From Halieaceae bacterium (lineage in GTDB: Bacteria > Pseudomonadota > Gammaproteobacteria > Pseudomonadales > Halieaceae), in the NCBI GenBank assembly GCA_009886815.1, contig QXYP01000039.1:1-6446 (forward strand): 6,446 bases of DNA, written 5' to 3'. The position numbers and the translations under genes were made by a program. Shown here one piece after another: positions 1 to 5,370 of this stretch; the stretch's first letter is position 1; every line of letters starts with the position of its first letter. Below the pieces are notes generated by a model, which searched no databases, was not told the DNA's origin, and saw only the letters and a list, made by a program, of their open reading frames with translations.

Positions 1-1
1 T

Positions 2-253
2 TTTTCCAAGCTGCTGCCGACGCTGCTGGTAATGGCGGGCTACGGCGCTTCGTTCTACTTTCTCTCGCTTGTCCTCCAAACGATTCCGATAGGTGTCGCC
101 TATGCACTGTGGGCTGGGCTCGGCATTGTACTGATAACCATTGTGGGCGCAGTGGTCTTCGGCCAAAAAATGGATTTAGCGGCCATTCTGGGTATCGCCC
201 TGATTATTAGTGGCGTTGTTGTCCTGCGGGTATTTTCCAGCGCAGACACTTAA
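2..253 (+). CDS. SMR-family (EmrE-like) small multidrug transporter, 5' truncated by window edge
   Basis: Small multidrug resistance proteins are four-helix inner-membrane antiporters that exchange protons for cationic drugs or quaternary amines, working as dimers. The frame is open from base 2, giving 83 residues to the TAA at 251-253. By my recollection of EmrE, the first visible Phe matches residue 27, so about 26 residues are missing, including helix 1 with the essential Glu14. Visible family marks are the Pro of KLLP, the Tyr of GYGASF (EmrE Tyr40), the IPIGVAYALWAG block holding the Tyr60 and Trp63 equivalents, FGQKMD in the loop before helix 4, and the Gly-rich final helix (GIALIISGVVVL). 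All remaining helices look intact, so the gene is probably complete outside the window. Whether it is a drug exporter or a Gdx-type guanidinium exporter cannot be decided without the N-terminus. It may be co-transcribed with the next gene, 63 bases downstream. Confidence 0.9.
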   Translation, partial: FSKLLPTLLVMAGYGASFYFLSLVLQTIPIGVAYALWAGLGIVLITIVGAVVFGQKMDLAAILGIALIISGVVVLRVFSSADT

Positions 254-316
254 GAAGGCTCCAGAAACAATGTCGAGGCATGCTTCAGTTACTGGGTCTC
301 TAACGCGGAATAAAGT

Positions 317-970
317 ATGAGTAAGGTGTTCATTATTGGTGCTACCGGAGGCGTGGGTTCAAGACTGGGTCCAATGCTGGTTGAAGCGGGACACGGTGTG
401 ACAGGGCTGCATCGTCGCCCTGACCAAGCAGATAAACTGCTGAGTGCAGGTATTACCCCGTGGCTTGGTGACATTATGTTCATGTCAGTGGCAGAGCTGG
501 CTGTAGCCACGCGGGATTGCGATGTCGTTGTATTCACGGCCGGTGCCGCTGGCAGTGGGCCTGAGCGGACCACCGCCATTGATGGGGAAGGTGTCATTAA
601 AACCGTTCATGCAGCCCGGGCAAATGGTATAGCGCGTGTCTATTTGGTCTCCGCCTTTATGGATGCGGGTCGGGCTCAGCCGAGGAAAGACGGCTTCGAG
701 CACTATATGAAAGTGAAGAGACAGGCCGACAATGCTTTGGCTCAATCGGAATTAGACTGGGTCATTCTGCGCCCCGGAACGCTTGTCAGTGAGGACGGTA
801 ATGGCAGGGTAAACGCAGGACTGGCCATTAGCTACGGTTCCGTAGCCCGAGGCAACGTCGCCGGAATGTTGGCAGCCCTCATTGATACCCCCGCTATTCG
901 TCGAGAAATTATAGAGCTTACAGACGGTGATATTCCGGTGCCAGATGCCGTGATGTCGCTCCAAAGATAG
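317..970 (+). CDS. NAD(P)-binding protein, atypical SDR / NmrA-like family
   Basis: This is a 217-residue Rossmann-fold protein of the NAD(P)H-binding (SDR_a5/YwnB/NmrA-like) group; the reaction is unknown. The dinucleotide motif GATGGVG lies at residues 8-14 right after the first beta strand. The HRR at 32-34, ending strand 2, suggests preference for the NADP phosphate. An atypical-SDR active-site pattern is present: VSAF at 111-114 and Tyr130-x3-Lys134, followed by the LRPG motif at 151-154 where the substrate lobe begins. The length is normal for the single-domain members. The ATG at 317 is chosen because the beta strand and glycine motif start almost immediately after it; the ribosome site is weak (GGAA about 8 bases upstream). 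The gene lies 63 bases after the SMR gene and 28 bases before the esterase, so a shared transcript is likely. It could act as a reductase/epimerase or only as a redox-sensing NADP binder. Confidence 0.88.
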   Translation: MSKVFIIGATGGVGSRLGPMLVEAGHGVTGLHRRPDQADKLLSAGITPWLGDIMFMSVAELAVATRDCDVVVFTAGAAGSGPERTTAIDGEGVIKTVHAARANGIARVYLVSAFMDAGRAQPRKDGFEHYMKVKRQADNALAQSELDWVILRPGTLVSEDGNGRVNAGLAISYGSVARGNVAGMLAALIDTPAIRREIIELTDGDIPVPDAVMSLQR

Positions 971-998
971 TATTTTTACGCTCGCGGAAACGGTTGAA

Positions 999-1946
999 AT
1001 GAAGCTCAATAAAGTACACCCCGACTATCAAAGTTCGGCGCGTTGGATCCCGGCGCTGCCCTATCATTGGCCGCCTGTTCGCATGCTGGTGAACGCTTTG
1101 GTGAAGCTGATACCCCCCTTTAGGGGGGATGCACAGACCACAGTTCGTTGGGCAGTGCATGGACCGTCACGTAGCAAGATATACCAGCCGGCAAGCCCAG
1201 CAAGCGATGCCGCGCTGTTGTGGATTCACGGCGGCGGTTATTTGTGCTTTAGCGCCAATACTGACGATGCTACCTGCCGTCGCCTCGTGGATGCCCTGGG
1301 TATTACCGTGGTATCGGTCGATTACCGCTCAGCGCCCCAAAGCGCCTTTCCCGCGGCGCTGGATGATTGTGTGGCTAGCTGGGAATGGCTGCAACAGCAC
1401 AGTGTAGAGCTAGGTATCGATCCGCAGCGGGTCGTTGTCGCCGGTGAGAGCGCCGGCGGTGGGCTGGCCGCGACACTGGCGCAGCGATTACTCGATGAAG
1501 GTGGCCCACCCCCCGTGGCGCAATGGCTATTGGCCCCCATGCTTGACGATCGCACCGCCACACGTGAGGACTTAACGGCGGAGCAGCATTTCGTGTGGAA
1601 CAACCGCAACAACTGGGGGGGATGGCAACGGTACCTGGGACAGGATCCCGGTTTGCCCGAGGCCCCCACCCACGCTGTAGCGGCACGCCGGGAATCGCTC
1701 GCCGGCCTGCCCGAGACTTTGCTGACCATTGGCGATTTGGATTTGTTCTATGAAGAGTGCGTGACCTACGCCGAGCGACTGCAATCCGACGGGGTCGCTT
1801 GTGAGTTGTTTGTCACCGAGGGGGGGGTGCACGGTATGGAAACACTGTTGCCGGCGTCCCCACCGGGCCGGCTGCACTGGGACGCAGTGTTCGCTTTCCT
1901 AGGACGAAAGCTGGATCTCAATCAAGATCGCAGTAACCCGAACTAG
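999..1946 (+). CDS. Alpha/beta hydrolase, hormone-sensitive-lipase type (family IV) esterase
   Basis: This is a 315-residue carboxylesterase-like hydrolase, probably cytoplasmic since no signal peptide is visible. The family IV signature is complete: oxyanion motif HGGG at 77-80, YRSAP at 109-113, nucleophile elbow GESAGG with Ser151, the acid in GDLDLFYEE (Asp248 by alignment to the usual DPLxDE) and His278 in GGVHGM. These enzymes hydrolyse esters of short to medium acyl chains or bulky alcohols, and relatives occur in steroid, terpene and polyester catabolism. The N-terminal 40 residues are rich in Trp, Pro and Leu and probably form the cap helices over the active site. Start ATG 999 follows GGAAACGG at a reasonable distance. 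The reading frame is intact despite several G or C runs of 6-8 bases, which is unusual for this window. It is the last gene of the left + strand group and converges on the DUF35 gene. Confidence 0.93.
   Translation: MKLNKVHPDYQSSARWIPALPYHWPPVRMLVNALVKLIPPFRGDAQTTVRWAVHGPSRSKIYQPASPASDAALLWIHGGGYLCFSANTDDATCRRLVDALGITVVSVDYRSAPQSAFPAALDDCVASWEWLQQHSVELGIDPQRVVVAGESAGGGLAATLAQRLLDEGGPPPVAQWLLAPMLDDRTATREDLTAEQHFVWNNRNNWGGWQRYLGQDPGLPEAPTHAVAARRESLAGLPETLLTIGDLDLFYEECVTYAERLQSDGVACELFVTEGGVHGMETLLPASPPGRLHWDAVFAFLGRKLDLNQDRSNPN
1113..1128 (+). repeat. C6-TTTA-G6 hairpin inside the esterase gene
   Basis: Six C, the tetraloop TTTA and six G form a perfect all-GC inverted repeat, about 115 bases into the coding sequence around residues 39-43 (PPFRG). 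On an mRNA it would be a very stable small hairpin. The frame runs straight through it. Confidence 0.7.
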
Positions 1947-2064
1947 TTGGCCGTCCCGGTCATTCACAAGGTTGCAATGATTGTCAGTCCGACTCCCGAG
2001 AGCAGGGCGGCGATCACCGCAGACAAGCTTGTGTTTGAGAGTCGGTATTTGCGGGGTAAATCGC
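1947..2064. other. Convergent intergenic gap with inverted-repeat structure
   Basis: This stretch separates the esterase (ending 1946) from the leftward DUF35 gene (ending 2065). I see no gene and no classical GC stem with a T tract on either strand. It holds a 7-base inverted repeat, CCGACTC at 1989-1995 against GAGTCGG at 2039-2045. Enclosed within this is a short GCGG/CCGC stem (2007-2010 with 2017-2020) and the palindrome ACAAGCTTGT (2023-2032). This could form a branched hairpin acting as a weak bidirectional transcription end, but that is inference. Confidence 0.35.
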
Positions 2065-2478
2065 CTAGGGCAGTTGCGGTTCGAACAGAGGTAGGTAGAT
2101 CTCTTCCTGTTGCTCGAAAACCACTTTGACAGACATACCTATGAATACAGCCTCCGGATCGATGTTGACGATTTCGGTGCTGAGTCGCAGGCCCGGTTGT
2201 TCGTCGAGTTCCACGGCGGCGAACACATAGGGCACGGGCAGGTCTGGCACCCAGGGCATATGGTTAACCGTATAAGACACTACGGTAGCTTTGCCAGACA
2301 CGGGGGTCGCAACAACGTCTCTGCTTTGGCAGGAGGGGCACATGGGCACGGGGGGGTGAACGTACCGCTGGCAGCTCTGGCACTGGTTGATCATCAGATG
2401 GCCTGACTGACCTCCAGTCCAGAAGGCCTCGGTGTGAGGCTCGATGTCGGGTAGTGTTCTTGGTACGTGAATTCCCAC
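2065..2478 (-). CDS. DUF35-type Zn-ribbon / OB-fold protein (acyl-CoA-associated)
   Basis: This is a 137-residue protein with the two-part DUF35 layout. The N-terminal helix (IEPHTEAFWTGGQSGHLMI) leads into a rubredoxin-like zinc ribbon with Cys33, Cys36, Cys47 and Cys50 (CQSC and CPSC). An OB-fold follows, opening with SGKATVVSYTV and ending near residue 130. Such proteins bind acyl-CoA thioesters and usually form complexes with thiolase-like, hydratase or aldolase partners, for example in sterol side-chain degradation. No thiolase is present here, so the partner must lie elsewhere. The start is GTG at 2476-2478, supported by AAGGG seven bases upstream and by the typical N-terminal sequence right after it. 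It is 56 bases downstream of the aldehyde dehydrogenase on the same strand and probably shares its transcript. A run of seven G/C (2350-2356) lies within the zinc-ribbon coding part without breaking the frame. Confidence 0.9.
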   Translation of the reverse strand: MGIHVPRTLPDIEPHTEAFWTGGQSGHLMINQCQSCQRYVHPPVPMCPSCQSRDVVATPVSGKATVVSYTVNHMPWVPDLPVPYVFAAVELDEQPGLRLSTEIVNIDPEAVFIGMSVKVVFEQQEEIYLPLFEPQLP

Positions 2479-2485
2479 TGTTTCA

Positions 2486-2490
2486 CCCTT
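2486..2490 (-). promoter_or_regulatory. Ribosome binding site deciding the GTG start of the DUF35 gene
   Basis: Reading leftwards, AAGGG is followed by seven bases and then GTG at 2478. No ATG lies in frame near the conserved N-terminus, so this site supports the GTG start. Confidence 0.6.
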
Positions 2491-2534
2491 GCAAGAATGT
2501 TTGCTGCCCGTTTTCGCGGGTTTGCACGTGAGGT

Positions 2535-4022
2535 TCAGGCGGCCCGGAAATCGATGACCTTGATTTCCAGATACTCGTTCAGGCCCTCTTCGCCGTATTC
2601 GCGGCCGATGCCGGATCGCTTGTAGCCGCCAAAGGGTACGCTGGGATTCAACCGACCGCCACCTCCGTTAATCAGCACGCCGCCGGTGCGAAGCTGCATG
2701 GCAATGCGATAGGCCTTGCCCGGGTCTTGCGAAAACACACCGCCACTGAGGCCATATTGGGAGTCGTTGGCTATCGCAATGGCTTCTTCTTCAGTATCAA
2801 AGCCAATAACGCAGACGACCGGGCCAAAAATTTCCTCCTGGGCAATTGCAGTACTGTTACTGGGACAGTCGAAAATCGTGGGCTCAATAAAAAAGCCCTG
2901 CGCCATGCCCGTTGGTATGTTGCCGCCGTAGACCAGAGAATTGCCATCGCGCTTACCCTGTTCAATATAGGCGAGCACCCGCTCGCGCTGCGCAGCACTG
3001 ATCAGTGGCCCCATGCCGGTCTCGGGGTCGGCGGGGTTGCCCAGTTTTACCTGACTTGCCATGGCCTTTAACATCTCAAGGTACTGATCCTTGATGGTGT
3101 TGTGCACCAGTTGTCGGGTTTGCAGCACGCAGCCCTGGCCGCACTGGTTGGTTAGGTGGATCAACCCGGCGAAGGCCGCCTGCTCCAGGTCGGCGTCTTC
3201 GCAGACGATCATGGCAGATTTGCCTCCCAGCTCGAGGGCAACCCGTTTAAGTGTGGCGGCTCCCTGGGCCTGAATCATCGCGCCGACTTTGTCTGATCCG
3301 GTGAAGGATATCTGGTCGACTCTCGAGTCTGTGGTCAGTTTTTCGCCCACATCGACGCCGCCAGTGACGATACTGAAAACCCCCGGGGGAATGCCCACCT
3401 CGTTTGCGATATCGCCCAGAATCATCGCCTCGAGAGGCGTCTGGGGCGCAGGCTTGAGAATAAAGGTGCAGCCAGACGCCAAGGCAGGGCCCAGTTTGGC
3501 CAGGTTTAAGAAAAACGGGTAGTTGTAGGCGGTAATGCCTACGGACACGCCTAGGGGCTCGTAGACCTTGACGGTGCTGCCCAGGGTTTCGCCCCCCGTG
3601 GCCCAGTTGGTGTGCGCCGAGACGGAGCTGGGTATGACGAATTCGCGGCGCTGAATTTGGTCGATATAGTACTGCAGGCCGTCGAGAGCCATATCGAACT
3701 GCATAATGGAGGCAACGGGAATGATGGACCCTGCTTCGGCGACGCAGAGCTGAACGATTTCATCTTTTCTGGCAATCAGGGCATCGTGGAATTGCTGCAG
3801 AATCACCGCACGCTCACGCCACGCCATCTTCGGCCAAGGGCCATGGTCGAACGCCTCTCTGGCCGCGGCAATGGCGGCGTCGGCGTCGGCGGCCGTCGCA
3901 ACTGGTACCTCGCCAATGGCTTCCTCGGTGGCAGGGTTGATTACGGTGTAGGTTTCGCTACCTTGAGGTTTAACCCAGCTGCCACCAATGTAAAGTGACT
4001 CGTAGTCTGTTTTGAGTGGCAT
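2535..4022 (-). CDS. NAD(P)-dependent aldehyde dehydrogenase (ALDH superfamily)
   Basis: This is a full-length 495-residue class of aldehyde dehydrogenase that oxidises an aldehyde to the acid with NAD(P). Visible family marks in order: AYNYPF with the oxyanion Asn167, FILKPA with cofactor Lys190, FTGSDKVG (240-247, the second cofactor loop), LELGGKS with general base Glu264, GQGC with catalytic Cys298, EEIFGP with Glu397 and Phe399 contacting the nicotinamide ribose, and the PFGGYKRSGIGRE C-terminal signature. The catalytic loop reads TNQCGQGC, adding a second Cys (294) four residues before the nucleophile. Two substitutions, AYNYPF for the common PWNFP and VLQTR after the Cys, resemble the broad-substrate group found in steroid, terpene and aromatic degradation; the substrate is not readable. 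ATG 4022 has AGGA eight bases upstream. It is the first gene of the leftward pair and shares the divergent promoter region with the ferredoxin operon. Confidence 0.95.
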   Translation of the reverse strand: MPLKTDYESLYIGGSWVKPQGSETYTVINPATEEAIGEVPVATAADADAAIAAAREAFDHGPWPKMAWRERAVILQQFHDALIARKDEIVQLCVAEAGSIIPVASIMQFDMALDGLQYYIDQIQRREFVIPSSVSAHTNWATGGETLGSTVKVYEPLGVSVGITAYNYPFFLNLAKLGPALASGCTFILKPAPQTPLEAMILGDIANEVGIPPGVFSIVTGGVDVGEKLTTDSRVDQISFTGSDKVGAMIQAQGAATLKRVALELGGKSAMIVCEDADLEQAAFAGLIHLTNQCGQGCVLQTRQLVHNTIKDQYLEMLKAMASQVKLGNPADPETGMGPLISAAQRERVLAYIEQGKRDGNSLVYGGNIPTGMAQGFFIEPTIFDCPSNSTAIAQEEIFGPVVCVIGFDTEEEAIAIANDSQYGLSGGVFSQDPGKAYRIAMQLRTGGVLINGGGGRLNPSVPFGGYKRSGIGREYGEEGLNEYLEIKVIDFRAA

Positions 4023-4030
4023 GGTTCTTA

Positions 4031-4034
4031 TCCT
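4031..4034 (-). promoter_or_regulatory. Ribosome binding site of the aldehyde dehydrogenase
   Basis: Reading leftwards, AGGA sits eight bases before the ATG at 4022, an ordinary Shine-Dalgarno spacing. Confidence 0.6.
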
Positions 4035-4052
4035 GCGTTTGCGGCGATCTTA

Positions 4053-4081
4053 ATCATAATTATGCTTTACATAAGTGTATA
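4053..4081 (-). promoter_or_regulatory. Candidate sigma70 promoter for the leftward ALDH-DUF35 pair
   Basis: On the minus strand TATACA (4076-4081) and TATGAT (4053-4058) are separated by 17 bases, a reasonable -35/-10 pair. It would give a leader of roughly 25 bases before the ALDH start. The spacer coincides with the left half of the palindrome at 4059-4088. Confidence 0.35.
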
Positions 4082-4088
4082 GTATAAT
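4059..4088. promoter_or_regulatory. 30-base imperfect palindrome, candidate operator of the divergent promoters
   Basis: The two 15-base halves pair at 11 of 15 positions around a centre between 4073 and 4074. The outer arms are ATTAT and ATAAT, the inner arms TACA (4068-4071) and TGTA (4076-4079). A dyad of this length in an AT-rich gap between divergent catabolic operons is typical of an operator for a TetR- or GntR-type dimer. It covers the rightward -10 box and the spacer of the leftward promoter, so a bound protein could shut both operons. No regulator gene is in the window. Confidence 0.5.
4083..4088 (+). promoter_or_regulatory. Candidate -10 box (TATAAT) of the ferredoxin operon
   Basis: A perfect TATAAT lies 44 bases before the ferredoxin ATG. 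The region 16-18 bases upstream (around 4059-4066) has no good -35; the attractive TTTACA at 4066-4071 is only 11 bases away. The promoter may therefore depend on an activator, or the match may be partly an effect of the AT-rich dyad. Confidence 0.4.
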
Positions 4089-4131
4089 GAGCAGATTAAC
4101 GGAAGTTTTTAAAGGGAGTTTGAGCCAGCTA

Positions 4132-4323
4132 ATGAAGATTGTTGTGGATTGCGATAAATGCCAGGGGCATGCAATGTGTGCTTCTCAGGCGGCGGAAGTC
4201 TATGAGTTGGACGACACCGGTTATAACAGCATGGGCGAATTTACTGTGGTTGAGGGGCAGGAGGACGCCGCCAGACTAGGCGCATCCTGGTGTCCCGAGG
4301 GCGCTATTACCGTTATTGAGTAA
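4132..4323 (+). CDS. Single-cluster ferredoxin of the P450-associated type
   Basis: This is a 63-residue electron carrier with the pattern of small bacterial ferredoxins that feed cytochromes P450. Ligands are Cys10, Cys16 and Cys54 (CP at 54-55), while the second ligand position holds His13 in CQGHAMC. This suggests a [3Fe-4S] cluster or a His-influenced [4Fe-4S] one. The rest is typical: VDCDKCQGH near the N-terminus, AAEVYELDD, and the closing CPEGAITVIE. An additional Cys7 is present just before the cluster loop. ATG 4132 gives the usual family length; AAAGGGAG (4111-4118) lies 13 bases upstream, a little far. An in-frame TTG at 4120 is too close to that site, and an ATG at 4087 overlaps the -10 box. 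It is the first gene of the rightward operon, six bases before the amidohydrolase. No P450 or ferredoxin reductase is nearby. Confidence 0.9.
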   Translation: MKIVVDCDKCQGHAMCASQAAEVYELDDTGYNSMGEFTVVEGQEDAARLGASWCPEGAITVIE

Positions 4324-4329
4324 CGCGGT

Positions 4330-5370
4330 ATGAAGACGATTTACAGCGAGCAGCACCGTTTGCGAGACGCTAAGACCGAGCTGCACGGGGGAGAGCTGGT
4401 GCAACCCTTCGAGAAGCCGTCAAGAGCTGAAGTCGTGCTCAGGGTGGTACGAGAGTCGGGCCTTGGCGAAGTTTTAGGTCCTGAGTGGTTTTCCTTGGAT
4501 CCGGTATTGGCAGTGCACGACGCCGACTACGTCGCGTTTCTTCAGATTGCGTGGCAGGAGTGGCAGGACGCCGGCTACGCCGGAGAGGTGATTGCCAATG
4601 TTTGGCCAGCCCGACGTATGCAATCCCGAGTGCCTCGGTGCATTGACGGTAAGGTGGGCTACTACGCCATGGCGGCGGAGACATCGATCTCCGAGGGCAC
4701 CTGGGCGGCGACGCTCGCGTCCAAGGACGTGGCGCTCACGGGTGCGAAAGCCCTGTTAAAAGGGGAGTGCGGCGTGTTTTCCCTGTGCCGCCCTCCCGGC
4801 CACCATGCTGCGTTGGATATGTATGGCGGCTATTGTTTTCTCAACAATGCGGCCATCGCGGCGCAATATCTGCGTGATCAAGGCGCTGTGCGTGTGGCCA
4901 TCCTCGATATCGATTTTCATCACGGTAACGGTACTCAGGATATCTTTTATGAGCGCGATGATGTGCTGTTCTGCTCGCTGCATGGGAATCCTGAGGATGC
5001 GTTTCCGCATTTTCTCGGTTATGCCGATGAGACCGGCACTGGATTGGGGGCCGGCTTTAACCACAACTATCCTATGCCAGCAGGGACGTTATTTGCGCAG
5101 TGGCAAGAGGCTCTGGTCAGTGCCCTGTCTCGAATAGTCACTTTTTCACCCCAGTATTTGGTGGTTTCCTTGGGTGTCGATGCCTTCGAAAATGACCCGA
5201 TCAGTTTTTTCAAGCTGACCTCATCCGATTTTCTCACTACTGGCCAGATGATCGGCGCAATCGATATCCCCACCTTGTTCGTGATGGAGGGTGGTTATGA
5301 TGTCGACGAAGTGGGGATTAATGTGGTCAACGTCTTAAAGGGATTTCAGATGAAGACTGAAGTTGGCTGA
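4330..5370 (+). CDS. aphA: Acetylpolyamine amidohydrolase (histone deacetylase fold)
   Basis: This is a 346-residue zinc amidohydrolase that removes acetyl groups from N-acetylated polyamines or similar amines, releasing acetate. It matches the Mycoplana ramosa enzyme closely as I remember it, with key residues at the same numbers: His158 and His159 in RPPGHHA, zinc ligands Asp195 and His197 in DIDFHHGNGTQDIFY, zinc ligand Asp284 in SLGVDAFENDP, and catalytic Tyr323 in MEGGYDV. The insert at roughly 83-110 (including WPARRMQSRVP) corresponds to the loop that makes the dimer and narrows the active site for slender polyamines. Phe225 in DAFPHF and the acidic Glu17 and Glu117 are also kept. This points to polyamine-type rather than protein substrates. 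It starts six bases after the ferredoxin stop with only a weak ribosome site, implying translational coupling, and its last eight bases overlap the next gene. Confidence 0.92.
   Translation: MKTIYSEQHRLRDAKTELHGGELVQPFEKPSRAEVVLRVVRESGLGEVLGPEWFSLDPVLAVHDADYVAFLQIAWQEWQDAGYAGEVIANVWPARRMQSRVPRCIDGKVGYYAMAAETSISEGTWAATLASKDVALTGAKALLKGECGVFSLCRPPGHHAALDMYGGYCFLNNAAIAAQYLRDQGAVRVAILDIDFHHGNGTQDIFYERDDVLFCSLHGNPEDAFPHFLGYADETGTGLGAGFNHNYPMPAGTLFAQWQEALVSALSRIVTFSPQYLVVSLGVDAFENDPISFFKLTSSDFLTTGQMIGAIDIPTLFVMEGGYDVDEVGINVVNVLKGFQMKTEVG

Noticed and set aside
1322..1729. 135-codon open frame on the - strand inside the esterase gene
   Set aside because: It is antisense to all the catalytic motifs of a complete family IV esterase. 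It is rich in Ser, Ala and Pro and shows no known motif.
1947..2129. 60-codon frame filling the convergent gap
   Set aside because: It starts at TTG directly after a stop codon, has no ribosome site, no recognisable motif, and runs into the DUF35 gene.
2110..2406. 98-codon open frame on the + strand over the DUF35 gene
   Set aside because: The opposite strand encodes a clear Zn-ribbon with four cysteines. The His/Gly-rich product here is a mirror effect.
3612..3998. 128-codon open frame on the + strand inside the ALDH gene
   Set aside because: It is antisense to a fully conserved aldehyde dehydrogenase. Its composition is what mirrored codons of a GC-rich gene give, and no domain is recognisable.
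4066..4088. TTTACA (4066-4071) as -35 paired with TATAAT (4083-4088)
   Set aside because: The spacing is only 11 bases, too short for sigma70, so the two boxes are not a pair.
4075..4131. Longer ferredoxin start at ATG 4075 or 4087
   Set aside because: Both overlap the -10 and palindrome region, lack a ribosome site, and add residues absent from the usual 60-65 residue family.
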